Part shown: positions 7,327 through 14,770 of the stretch, piece by piece
Position numbering within the stretch: position 1 is the stretch's first letter
Layout: every line of letters begins with the position of its first letter
IMG/VR virus record: IMGVR_UViG_3300045008_000039
Location: 1-22,577 of that record
Reading direction: 5' to 3' (one strand)
Source of the DNA: a virus
Length of the DNA stretch: 22,577 bases
The notes under the pieces: model-generated
Databases searched by the model: none
Seen by the model: the letters and a program-made list of their open reading frames with translations, nothing else
What the model was told of the DNA's origin: nothing
Made by a program: the position numbers and the translations under genes

Positions 7327-9699
7327 TCAATACTGACTATCTGTAACATTGAAATTGAGGCCGAAGGCGTCAATTTCAACCGGTACATCATAGTCAGAGT
7401 TTCGTAGACGCAACCGAAACATCCGGCCTATTAAGCCACACGTTACGGATTGGCCTGCCTTGAAATCTGCCAAGCTCATGTCATATTGAAGCGTCATGCT
7501 TGGCGTGGTGCTGTTTTCTAAAAAAACATCGCAGTAAAGTATTCCTGTTGAAACATTACCAGCAACGAAAACTTGTTGCAATACTTTTCTAAAAAACGGA
7601 CTGCCGAACTGAAGCAGTGGAGTATCCACGTAAAACGGGATAGATGTGCCAGCGTCATTCACGGATGAATCGTGAATATAAACATCACCGGAATATCCAC
7701 CACTCCATAAAGACCTAGCAAAGTTAGCGTCTGAAACTTCAGCTAATACGTTAGTCTGGCTTTCGTATTCTCTGAATGTTTCGGTTTCGTAATCATAAAT
7801 CAATATCCTGTCGCGCACGGTTGAGGAATGCGACACAACCGTCCACCAGATTTCACTTCTCGTTGGATGCAACGCCGCGCTCGAAAACGAAAGCGCCGTA
7901 ATGTTGTACGATGACGATTCAGATGGATTGAACCTGTCTAGAATTTCAGCGGCGCTAGGCACAACGAACGTATATGTTCCTACGCACACAGCTGGGCCAC
8001 GTTCGGACAAGAAATATAACCCTTTCGCTCCAGCGTCTTTTATTCCCCAATGGCCCAAAGCACCAATCGATGAAGAAATAGCGCGAGACGTGAACGGGCT
8101 TGAAGAAACACTGGTGTAATTAATAACAAAAACCTTATGCCGCTTGAAGGCGTACAAGTTCCCATTCCAAACAGCTATGCCAGTGATAACTTCGCCGTCA
8201 TTCGTATCTAGATCAAGGTAATTGCCTCCAATGCCGCCATAGGTTGACCAAATTTGAGGCGCTCCAAGAGCTGAGAACCATAGCCGGCTTGGATTGTTCG
8301 CATCGCCGGAGGCCACAAGGAAGTTCTGCCACGCGGCCATGTAACGCAGTGTCGGCGTTGGAGCTTGGCTCGTGAAATACGCTTGTTCTTGCAAGTATTC
8401 AAGCAATAGCGTGTTTTCTGTGCCTGCAGGTGGAGCTGTAATGTTAAATGTAGTGGTGCCATTCGGCAAAGGATTGCCAACGGAAACAGATCCCGACGCA
8501 AGCTTGTAATAGGTACTGCCACCAATCGTAGTCATAAAAACAGCCGTTGCCGCCGTCCCATAATCCCATGACGGCCCAGCCGGAATCGTTGCCGCCGTAA
8601 CGGCTATTTTGTCCGTTGCTGCCGTAGTAGTAACAGTATATTCCAGACTGCTTCGGTAGCCGCCGCTGGTCATCGTCTGAACAAGCATAACTTTGTACGT
8701 TCCGGTTGTAACCGTTCCACCTAAGGCGCTTCGTGCGAACGTTCCACTAGGCCTAGCTCCAAGCGTTGCTATCGCTCCGCTTCCATTCCATGTATAAATT
8801 CCAGCGTCACCGGCGCAAAAAAGAATATTCTTCAGCGTTGCCCACGAAATGAGCTTATCTTGGCCTGTGTTTGTTATGCCCCCTAAACTAGTCCACGTTC
8901 CGGCGTTGTTATATTCTAGCGCGCCATTGCTGGACCGCATTTGTTTTTGCGTTTGTGCGCTTCCAAATCTGTAATCGTAAATGCCTTGGATGATAGTGTT
9001 TGAATAATCGTAAACCGATAACCTTAAATTATGAGCGTCATACTTCTTGGGGAAAAACGTCAACACACCACTAACGCTACCCCCGAAAGAAATATTGCTA
9101 CCTCCACCATCCGCATCGCCATAAGCTGTGATGAAATTTAACGTGCCATCTTGGTTTACGGATGGAGTATAAACTATCCCTACGTAATATTGAGCCGTCG
9201 AAACAGTCGGAGGGATAGGAAAAACAAAATTATAATCGGCCTTCGTTGTGCCAATAAACACGGGATTGGATAATCCGTTAGCTATGAGTGAATCTGGTGA
9301 AGAACTCACCGCGTTTTTAGTGAAAATACAAGCTTGTGCTGTTACACCAGATAAAGACGCCAATGATAAAACAACGCGTGAAATCGTATTTGCCGAAAGA
9401 GAAACTAACGTCATTCCATAAATAGGCGCGTCAAATTGAACAACGTTGTCGTCGTCGTGATTATAAAAAACCGTACTAACACTAGAAGTCAAATTCGAAA
9501 ACATTGCAGATGATGAGTTCCCAACGATACTCTTTCCCGTCCGCTTCCTAACAGCCCCACTTGTGAAAAAGTCGCAATTCAGCAACGACGGCGACTTCAT
9601 GCGCTGGCTAGCTGAAGCCTCAACCATCAAAGGGGATGGGCGAGACGATAAGCCACCATTCAAGTTTGCTAGTACGTTGAATTTTCCAGTGGTTGCCAT
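7327..9699 (-). CDS. Tail nozzle/stabilisation-like structural protein (790 aa)
   Basis: A 790-residue beta-rich protein with no signal peptide or membrane segment. The N-terminus (GKFNVLANLNGGLSSRPSPL) and an early RKRTG motif, followed by many repeated Trp/Gly strands, resemble the large tail-tube-extension proteins of podoviruses (T7 gp12-like nozzle or P22 gp10-like stabilisation protein). A typical propeller-like block lies at about 460-580: SRLWFSALGAPQIW, then ITGIAVWNGNLYAFK, then GLYFLSERGP. It follows the adaptor gene directly, as expected for the distal part of the neck. The start ATG 9699 has AGG nine bases upstream. The structural role is fairly secure; the exact homologue is not. 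Confidence 0.72.
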   Translation of the reverse strand: MATTGKFNVLANLNGGLSSRPSPLMVEASASQRMKSPSLLNCDFFTSGAVRKRTGKSIVGNSSSAMFSNLTSSVSTVFYNHDDDNVVQFDAPIYGMTLVSLSANTISRVVLSLASLSGVTAQACIFTKNAVSSSPDSLIANGLSNPVFIGTTKADYNFVFPIPPTVSTAQYYVGIVYTPSVNQDGTLNFITAYGDADGGGSNISFGGSVSGVLTFFPKKYDAHNLRLSVYDYSNTIIQGIYDYRFGSAQTQKQMRSSNGALEYNNAGTWTSLGGITNTGQDKLISWATLKNILFCAGDAGIYTWNGSGAIATLGARPSGTFARSALGGTVTTGTYKVMLVQTMTSGGYRSSLEYTVTTTAATDKIAVTAATIPAGPSWDYGTAATAVFMTTIGGSTYYKLASGSVSVGNPLPNGTTTFNITAPPAGTENTLLLEYLQEQAYFTSQAPTPTLRYMAAWQNFLVASGDANNPSRLWFSALGAPQIWSTYGGIGGNYLDLDTNDGEVITGIAVWNGNLYAFKRHKVFVINYTSVSSSPFTSRAISSSIGALGHWGIKDAGAKGLYFLSERGPAVCVGTYTFVVPSAAEILDRFNPSESSSYNITALSFSSAALHPTRSEIWWTVVSHSSTVRDRILIYDYETETFREYESQTNVLAEVSDANFARSLWSGGYSGDVYIHDSSVNDAGTSIPFYVDTPLLQFGSPFFRKVLQQVFVAGNVSTGILYCDVFLENSTTPSMTLQYDMSLADFKAGQSVTCGLIGRMFRLRLRNSDYDVPVEIDAFGLNFNVTDSQY

Positions 9700-9701
9700 G
9701 G

Positions 9702-10421
9702 TTAGTACCTGTGAAGTGGGAAGATTAGGCTTTGCGTCTGCACCATATCATCGCCGCGTACCGTATTCATAGTCATAATCATCTGTTCGTTTTCCAAGAA
9801 AGCCCTATCCGAAATTTCTTTGGCTTCCTTTTGATGGTATTGAGACCGCGCCGCATCGTTACGCATGGTGAATAACTCACCCAATGGCGCATGAATCAAA
9901 TAGTCTTCATATTCAGGTGGAATGATGCTTATATCCGTTGCAGGCGTAGCCAATGGCGTAACGTGCAAAAAACCATCGTAATTGATGGTGTATATAGCAT
10001 CCGGCGCTGGCCACAAATCATACTGCCTAGCGTTGTTAGCCGCTGGCGGTGCCTCAACGGCAATCACCGGAATACCATTCCCAACGTTAGTCCATCCGAA
10101 CGGATAATTAGCCAAGAACGCTTGACGTGTTTTGACTGCTATGTTCTGGCCTATATTGCGGATGTTCAGGTTAGTTGGAATAGACAACGCATCCGGCATA
10201 GCAATGCGCGCAATGCCAGCTACTGTGTTAATGGTCCCGTCCACTGTCTTCCATTGCCACTGCCTCAACGAAGCGAAGCGCATATAATGCTTGTTAATAG
10301 CACGAATAATCATAGCCTGCGTAGGATATGACGTGGCAGACGATGAGCCTTGATTGAATAAATGCGAATCAATCTCAGCTATAATCTGCGCTAATGTTCT
10401 TTGCCCATTCAACGCGGCCAT
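9702..10421 (-). CDS. Head-tail adaptor protein, SU10-type
   Basis: 239 residues. The pattern is that of the podovirus adaptor that sits under the portal ring: an N-terminal helical hairpin (RTLAQIIAEIDSHL), a helix with INKHYMRFASLRQWQW, then a beta segment with TINTVAGIARIAMPDAL and a Pro-rich WPAPDAIYTINYDGF strand. A helical C-terminus (about 170-220) is rich in Gln, Glu and Met. The start ATG 10421 has GAGG upstream. It lies between the capsid genes and the nozzle-like gene, which is its usual place. The fold call rests on pattern memory of the SU10 adaptor family; no search was run. Confidence 0.68.
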   Translation of the reverse strand: MAALNGQRTLAQIIAEIDSHLFNQGSSSATSYPTQAMIIRAINKHYMRFASLRQWQWKTVDGTINTVAGIARIAMPDALSIPTNLNIRNIGQNIAVKTRQAFLANYPFGWTNVGNGIPVIAVEAPPAANNARQYDLWPAPDAIYTINYDGFLHVTPLATPATDISIIPPEYEDYLIHAPLGELFTMRNDAARSQYHQKEAKEISDRAFLENEQMIMTMNTVRGDDMVQTQSLIFPLHRY

Positions 10422-10430
10422 AATGACCTC

Positions 10431-10514
10431 TTATTCAATGCTATACGCAACGTGGCATATGATTACACCTGCAGTCAACGCCATGTTGAGTTTTCTGTAA
10501 AGTGGTTTCAATCC
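10431..10514 (-). pseudogene. In-frame continuation after the amber codon
   Basis: After TAG 10515-10517 the signal-peptide frame continues as GLKPLYRKLN then MALTAGVIICHVAYSIE and stops at TAA 10431-10433. The stop is immediately followed by the GAGG site of the adaptor gene, the tight spacing expected of a true gene end. It may be a decayed 3' half, a readthrough extension, or (from ATG 10484) a separate 17-residue peptide. Evidence is positional only. Confidence 0.35.
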
Positions 10515-10548
10515 CTAAATAATAGTAGGAGTCACTATTAATTTAGGG
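10513..10548. repeat. Hairpin spanning the amber codon
   Basis: On the plus strand CCCTAAAT (10513-10520) pairs with ATTTAGGG (10541-10548), and the inner AATAGT pairs with ACTATT with one bulged A, giving a 14-bp stem with a seven-base loop. No T-run follows on either strand, so it is not a standard terminator. On the minus strand the stem is followed directly by ATTGAAAC after the shared G's. Confidence 0.7.
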
Positions 10549-10646
10549 ACAAATCCAGCGCCAGCGGTTAAGCTAACGTGCATTCCTGCAGCGTTACCCT
10601 GCACACACAACAATATCAGGGCGCTCACTAGCAGTATTTTCTTCAT
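10515..10646 (-). CDS. Small secreted protein with a signal peptide (43 aa)
   Basis: Starts at ATG 10646 inside the 3' end of the GT4 gene, in another frame, with GGA five bases upstream. The first 20 residues are a clear signal sequence: two Lys, then ILLVSALILLCV, then QGNAAG with an AxA-like cleavage site. The mature part would be only about 23 residues and ends at TAG 10515-10517. The same frame stays open past this codon for 27 more codons to TAA 10431-10433, which lies directly beside the ribosome site of the adaptor gene. That spacing suggests the original gene had about 71 residues. The cysteine in the hydrophobic core does not make a standard lipobox. Function is unknown. Confidence 0.5.
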   Translation of the reverse strand: MKKILLVSALILLCVQGNAAGMHVSLTAGAGFVPKLIVTPTII

Positions 10647-11916
10647 ACGTTCCATCTTTTTCGAATGCCATTAATATCTTTGCCAATCTTGCGCTAATGT
10701 CGGCTTGATTGTATCGCGCCTTAACATCGGCATAGGCCGAATCTCCCATGCGCTGGCGCAAATCAGCATCGACTACTAGCCTACGAATACACTTCAACCA
10801 TTCATCCGTTCCATTTGCCAAGAATCCATTAATCCCCGGCCTTACATCGCCGTTGTAGGGCTCCATATCCTGATAAACGCCCGGAATATGCAGGGCCGAA
10901 AACTCAAGATACTTGATATTGCTCTTCGCCCTGTTAAATTCCGAGTCACACAGAGGCGCTAAACCAATGTCAACACGCTTATCGCGTAGCCAGTCGAAAT
11001 AATCATCAATTTCAACACCAGCGAACACTTCCACTTGGGGATGCTCGCGTAATCCAAGCTTGTCGAAGAAATCAGGAAACAAAAGCACCTTTTCCTGCTC
11101 ATCCATGCTTGACCCGGCCGCCCCAGTGGCACGGTACCAAGTGTTGTAGCACAAACGAAGGTTCGGGAATTCATCCAGTAACGCCTTCAGCGCCTTTGCA
11201 ATCGTTTTCCAGTCCCGGTAGTGCGAATTAGATCCAAATAGGCCAAGGCGAATAAGACCGTCCTTCTTAGGCTCCAATAATACCGGAAAATTATCAAAAT
11301 CAATCCCGTTCGGAATCACGACTGTATTGGGGTTGTATGCGCAATACTTGCGGCGCATGACCTCCGTACTGACAGTCACCAGATGGGCCTTGGACAATTC
11401 ATCCAGCACAATTTCGCAAGGATGCCGCCTTACTTGCACCATGCACAAGCGGCCTGTCTTAGGATGCCGTTCTAGGCGTGCTCCATACTGAGTCGCCAGT
11501 GCTGGCCACTTCTCGTCTCCCTCTTCATCCTCTGGGATCTCTGCCCACACGTCCTTCCCGTTGTCCTCGTTAAACCAAAACTTATAGTTCGGGTTATCCG
11601 TTGGAAGGCTCAAAATATCGTCATCAATATCAATGACTAGCTTTTTCACTTGCGCCGTAGCATATAGCCGGGCGCAATCCTCTTCGGACGCTTTAAACGT
11701 GGTAAAAATAACGTCATTGTTCTCGATTATTGACGCATGGCTCCCGATACCGGGAACGTTGCAAGGGCCGGTCAATCCTTCCCACTTCACGCGCTCAGAA
11801 CGCAAAGGAAGCCCCTTAACAGTGAATCCCGGAAGCTTCGCTAAATACTTCATCGGTTGCCATACGCGATACATGGCAACGCCGTTAAAGCCAGAATGGA
11901 AGGCAAAAATTTTCAT
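10594..11916 (-). CDS. GT4-type glycosyltransferase
   Basis: A 440-residue cytoplasmic enzyme with the two Rossmann domains of GT-B glycosyltransferases. The N-terminal domain begins MKIFAFHSGFNGVAMYR, the usual start followed by a Gly-rich acceptor-side loop. The linker carries VVIPNGIDFDNF (about 198-210), and the sugar-nucleotide domain starts IRLGLFGSNSHYRDW. Near residues 335-385 are the donor-site features EFSALHIPG, then GINGFLANG, then the helix of DLRQRMGDSAYADVKARY. GT4 enzymes move a sugar from a nucleotide sugar to an acceptor with retention of configuration. The donor and acceptor are unknown. Its ATGA coupling to the preceding gene puts it in the head operon, so a virion protein or a host glycan are both possible targets. 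Confidence 0.88.
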   Translation of the reverse strand: MKIFAFHSGFNGVAMYRVWQPMKYLAKLPGFTVKGLPLRSERVKWEGLTGPCNVPGIGSHASIIENNDVIFTTFKASEEDCARLYATAQVKKLVIDIDDDILSLPTDNPNYKFWFNEDNGKDVWAEIPEDEEGDEKWPALATQYGARLERHPKTGRLCMVQVRRHPCEIVLDELSKAHLVTVSTEVMRRKYCAYNPNTVVIPNGIDFDNFPVLLEPKKDGLIRLGLFGSNSHYRDWKTIAKALKALLDEFPNLRLCYNTWYRATGAAGSSMDEQEKVLLFPDFFDKLGLREHPQVEVFAGVEIDDYFDWLRDKRVDIGLAPLCDSEFNRAKSNIKYLEFSALHIPGVYQDMEPYNGDVRPGINGFLANGTDEWLKCIRRLVVDADLRQRMGDSAYADVKARYNQADISARLAKILMAFEKDGTYEENTASERPDIVVCAG

Positions 11917-12338
11917 CCTACCACCTCTCCACCGGTCCCAAAACGTTCTGTCAATTTATCGAAACTACTTTTCTCGTTCCAGCCCGGCAAGGCTGATAGC
12001 TTCCCTCTGATACCGGGCACAAGCCAATCTTTCCCAAACTGACTTACTGCTTTTTCTTTTGTGATGTGCCCATGAGCCACCAAAAGGGAAACCGTAGTCA
12101 TCCATCCCCGATGATATTCGCCCCGTGAATCAAAGAAGTCCTTCACGGGTATACGCGAAAACCATCGGGGCGATGCAATGGCACCAATCCACCGCAAACC
12201 TACTGCGTTGCTATCTGGATGACCTGGCGCGAGCTTATAAAGCCCCGATACCTTTAGCGGCCCCCATACAGCTTTAATCCTGCCGTCTATTCTCATCAGT
12301 CGATTAACTACGCTTTGCGGTGACAAGCTCTGGTGCAT
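11913..12338 (-). CDS. Hypothetical protein (141 aa)
   Basis: 141 residues from ATG 12338, with GGAGG seven bases upstream. The sequence is basic with scattered Trp and His, including LRWIGAIASPRWFSRIPVKD and HRGWMTTVSLLVAHG, and it ends Gly-rich. There is no signal peptide or obvious long membrane span. It is coupled by ATGA to the GT4 gene, so it may be expressed at a fixed ratio with it and could be a partner. I do not recognise the family. Confidence 0.6.
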   Translation of the reverse strand: MHQSLSPQSVVNRLMRIDGRIKAVWGPLKVSGLYKLAPGHPDSNAVGLRWIGAIASPRWFSRIPVKDFFDSRGEYHRGWMTTVSLLVAHGHITKEKAVSQFGKDWLVPGIRGKLSALPGWNEKSSFDKLTERFGTGGEVVG

Positions 12339-12360
12339 TGCATCGCCTCCTATGATTAGG

Positions 12361-12558
12361 TTAGGCCTGCGTGATAGGGTCCTTCATCGTCACGCTTGCA
12401 TTCGCCTTGTGAGTTTCGATTTTGAAACTCATCGGGTTTTGAGCGGCAGGGTTTACCGGCGTACGCCCGTTGTTGCCAGTCACGTTCGGGCTTTCGGGAA
12501 TATCGCCGTAGATATTGCCACCACTACTAGGGTCGTTGTACTTGTTTGGGTTAGCCAT
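12361..12558 (-). CDS. Small Asn/Pro-rich protein after the capsid gene (65 aa)
   Basis: 65 residues from ATG 12558 with GAGGT and a four-base spacer; an extended frame upstream would run into the terminator hairpin and is rejected. The protein is polar and probably flexible: NPNKYNDPSSGGN, then VTGNNGRTPVNPAAQNP, then a C-terminal segment FKIETHKANASVTMKDPITQ that may form strands. A small protein gene just after the major capsid gene is a common place for head-decoration proteins, but no family is recognised. Confidence 0.62.
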   Translation of the reverse strand: MANPNKYNDPSSGGNIYGDIPESPNVTGNNGRTPVNPAAQNPMSFKIETHKANASVTMKDPITQA

Positions 12559-12569
12559 TGCAACCTCGG

Positions 12570-12610
12570 AAAAAAGAAAGCAATGGGTGCTAGGTTCAGG
12601 CCTAGCACCC
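12570..12610 (-). terminator. Rho-independent terminator after the major capsid gene
   Basis: GGGTGCTAGG (12585-12594) pairs perfectly with CCTAGCACCC (12601-12610), with a six-base loop. On the minus strand the stem is followed by ATTGCTTTC and TTTTTT. It begins eight bases past the capsid stop and runs to the ribosome site of the next gene. Partial termination here would raise capsid mRNA relative to downstream genes. Confidence 0.85.
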
Positions 12611-12617
12611 ATGCAGT

Positions 12618-13604
12618 TTAGCCGTTAAAGCTCACGGCGGTCAACACGCTCAATGCACGATGGGCAGAGTTCTTGTCGGCTAACACACTGCCGGACAGAT
12701 ACTTGGCACCGAAGTACATCTTGTAAGCCACTGTAGCAATGTTGCGGTAAGGGTCAGCCGCGCCAGCACTACCGGGAAGGTTCACAACAATGTCAATCGC
12801 TTCGTTTTCCAGATTCACAGTTGCAAACGCATTCTCACCCATCACGAAGCCAGTGTAAGCAGTCACGCCGGACGTAACAGACGTAGTAGTGATGTTCTGG
12901 CTACGCAATAGGCGCATACCCATTAAAGCGCCAACTTCACCATTCCAAATCTTGTTAGGCTGGCTATACTGAGCCGTAGCGGTGAAACCGCCAGTGCTAG
13001 TATCCGACATTAGATCATAGATTTGATAATCGTGGAAAACGCCAGCGTATTTCTGACTGTCGCGGAATGGCCGAACCGAGCTAGCGCCAAGCTTCGACAC
13101 TAGGCGGCGTACCATCGTAGGCGAAAAAATATCAGCCGTAGTGATGCTGGCAGTAGTGGCAGATCCGCTTGCGCCCTTATATGAACCAGCATTCGCCAAC
13201 AATTCAGCGCGGATTAACTGGTCAACCGTATCCGAAGCCGCATCAGCCAGTAACAGCGTAGCATCTTCAGTTACTTCACGGCGGCTAGTCATCTGAGCAA
13301 ACTCTGTAATCTTCGAGAACTGGCCATATGGAACCAGCGTCAAAGATGCAGTGTTAGCGGTCAGCGCAACTTGTCCACCCGTCACCGTATCTTCATTCAG
13401 TGCCGCTGTGGTGCCGTTGATGTTGCCGAAGCGGTTAAACACGAACGAGCCGCCAGAGTTCATCGGCAACTTTTCGTGCTTACCCAACGGATAAAACACT
13501 AAATTCTGAAACAGACGGTCTTGGGCCATCTGCTTGAAATAACTGCGCGCCAGCTGTTCGATATTCTGGCCATACGCTACGTTTGTTGCTGAATCATAAG
13601 CCAT
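12618..13604 (-). CDS. Major capsid protein, N4-gp56 family
   Basis: 328 residues, starting at ATG 13604 behind AAAAGGAG. The order of features matches N4-gp56-type HK97-fold capsid proteins: a helical N-terminus (NIEQLARSYFKQMAQDRLF), then GKHEKLPMNSGGSFVFNRF (the LP-x-NSG strand), then LVPYGQFSKITEFAQMT, the long spine helix with DTVDQLIRAELLANAG, and a C-terminal half of beta strands with YRNIATVAYKMYFGAKYL. It lies directly after a scaffold-like gene and before a terminator, as expected for the most abundant virion protein. Confidence is high for capsid, good for the family. Confidence 0.88.
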   Translation of the reverse strand: MAYDSATNVAYGQNIEQLARSYFKQMAQDRLFQNLVFYPLGKHEKLPMNSGGSFVFNRFGNINGTTAALNEDTVTGGQVALTANTASLTLVPYGQFSKITEFAQMTSRREVTEDATLLLADAASDTVDQLIRAELLANAGSYKGASGSATTASITTADIFSPTMVRRLVSKLGASSVRPFRDSQKYAGVFHDYQIYDLMSDTSTGGFTATAQYSQPNKIWNGEVGALMGMRLLRSQNITTTSVTSGVTAYTGFVMGENAFATVNLENEAIDIVVNLPGSAGAADPYRNIATVAYKMYFGAKYLSGSVLADKNSAHRALSVLTAVSFNG

Positions 13605-13628
13605 TGAATCTCCTTTTAGGCACTACAC

Positions 13629-14453
13629 CTACTTGCTTCCGAAGTATCCGTTCTTGTCCAGTACATCGGCGATTGCTTTTTGACGGTCCTTCGCATCGGT
13701 AGGCAAACCATCAGCGCCGTTCGAGTTCTGCGTTGTCTTTGAGCCGCCAACGCCTGACGCGGCACGTTTTGCCTTGCCTTCCTGTTCCAGCTTCGCTTGG
13801 TTGCTTTGAGTCTGCATCGATTGAGCGTAGCGATTACGGGCGATATCGATTAGGCGATAAACTCCAGACTCCGTGCTATGGATTTCATTGAGCAATGTTT
13901 CCGCCTGATGGTTGCCTTGTTCAGAAGCGTTCTTCACCATCATATAGGCATTGCCTAGTTCGCCGTCCAGCTCACCAAACTTATCCCCAAGAGCCGAACG
14001 CGCAATATCCATAATGCGCTCGTTGCGTCGCTGTAGCTGATAACCGTCTAGCATTCCGTCATAGGATTTAAAACGTTCCCCGAACTCCTGTTCGACCAAA
14101 TGCTTGATTAATTCTCGCGCTGATTTCTGGTCTTGCTCAGGTAACTCCGAAAAGCTCTTTGGCGCTTGTGCCTGTTTAGTTTGGTTAAGATACTTATCCA
14201 TTTCGGATGCACGCTTACGGAAACCGCCAAGCTCGCTATTTATGCGATTTTGAAATTGGCGCTGTTGCTCCATAAAGGCGCGCAGTTCACGCGTGTCAAA
14301 AGCCGGTTCCTGACCCTGAGCGGAACGCCCATTACCATCATTTTCGTTTCCCTGTGTTTGGGCATTCTGTTCAGCGCCAGCCGCCGCCTGTGTGCCTTGG
14401 TCAGCTGCATCAATCGCCGCCGCCATTTGTTCCATGCTCATTTCTTCGCTCAC
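13629..14453 (-). CDS. Capsid scaffolding protein
   Basis: 274 residues from GTG 14453, which has GGAGG four bases upstream; a TTG twelve codons earlier (14489) has a weaker site. The protein is highly charged and helical with a Gln/Ala/Asn-rich N-terminus (AAAGAEQNAQTQGNENDGN), a central coiled-coil-like region (FMEQQRQFQNRINSELGGF) and a basic Gly/Lys-rich C-terminus (KAKRAASGVGGSKTT) that could bind the capsid protein. There are no catalytic motifs. Length, composition and place between portal and capsid genes are those of podovirus scaffold proteins. Confidence 0.75.
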   Translation of the reverse strand: MSEEMSMEQMAAAIDAADQGTQAAAGAEQNAQTQGNENDGNGRSAQGQEPAFDTRELRAFMEQQRQFQNRINSELGGFRKRASEMDKYLNQTKQAQAPKSFSELPEQDQKSARELIKHLVEQEFGERFKSYDGMLDGYQLQRRNERIMDIARSALGDKFGELDGELGNAYMMVKNASEQGNHQAETLLNEIHSTESGVYRLIDIARNRYAQSMQTQSNQAKLEQEGKAKRAASGVGGSKTTQNSNGADGLPTDAKDRQKAIADVLDKNGYFGSK

Positions 14454-14494
14454 AATGCCTCCAATCGGACTTAGTCCCGGTGGATTCAATAGCC

Positions 14495-14770
14495 CTATTC
14501 GCTTTCAGACGATAAGGCTTGTTTAGCTTCATGCGATTGTTCTTCCAGGTCGGAAGGCAATGCTAAAAGCTCCCGATAGGCAAGGATGCGCTCCCTCGCG
14601 GCTACCAAGTCGTTATGCGTTGCTAGAGGGTCTAACATACGTTCTTGCTTGGCCTCAATAGCCAGCTTCAAACGCATCTCTACCAATCGCCATGCATCAC
14701 TACGGGCCATCTGCATAAGCAAGGTGGCTTCGTTCAAAATAACTCTAGCTTCATCTTGTCCAAGCGTCAT
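14495..14770 (-). CDS. Small helical protein after portal (91 aa)
   Basis: A 91-residue all-helical protein, coupled to the portal gene by ATGA. It has the layout often seen just after portal genes: a helix with ATLLMQMARSDAWRLVEMRL, a middle containing KQERMLDPLATHNDL, and a helix ARERILAYRELLALP, then an acidic Ser/Glu tail. The function of this type of protein is not established. A head-assembly or structural accessory role is inferred from position only. Confidence 0.62.
   Translation of the reverse strand: MTLGQDEARVILNEATLLMQMARSDAWRLVEMRLKLAIEAKQERMLDPLATHNDLVAARERILAYRELLALPSDLEEQSHEAKQALSSESE

Noticed and set aside
9891-10331. Plus-strand frame of 146 codons
   Set aside because: It is antisense to the adaptor gene, with an unusual composition (many Arg, Ile, Cys and Asn) and no ribosome site.
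10513-10548. A rho-independent terminator before the adaptor gene
   Set aside because: The stem is long, but no T-run follows it on either strand.
10504-10550. A CRISPR array
   Set aside because: There is only one hairpin with no second repeat, no spacer periodicity and no cas gene. At most it is a solitary repeat-like element.
12559-12612. Upstream extension of the 65-residue protein
   Set aside because: It would begin inside the terminator hairpin after the capsid gene, while ATG 12558 has a proper GAGGT site.
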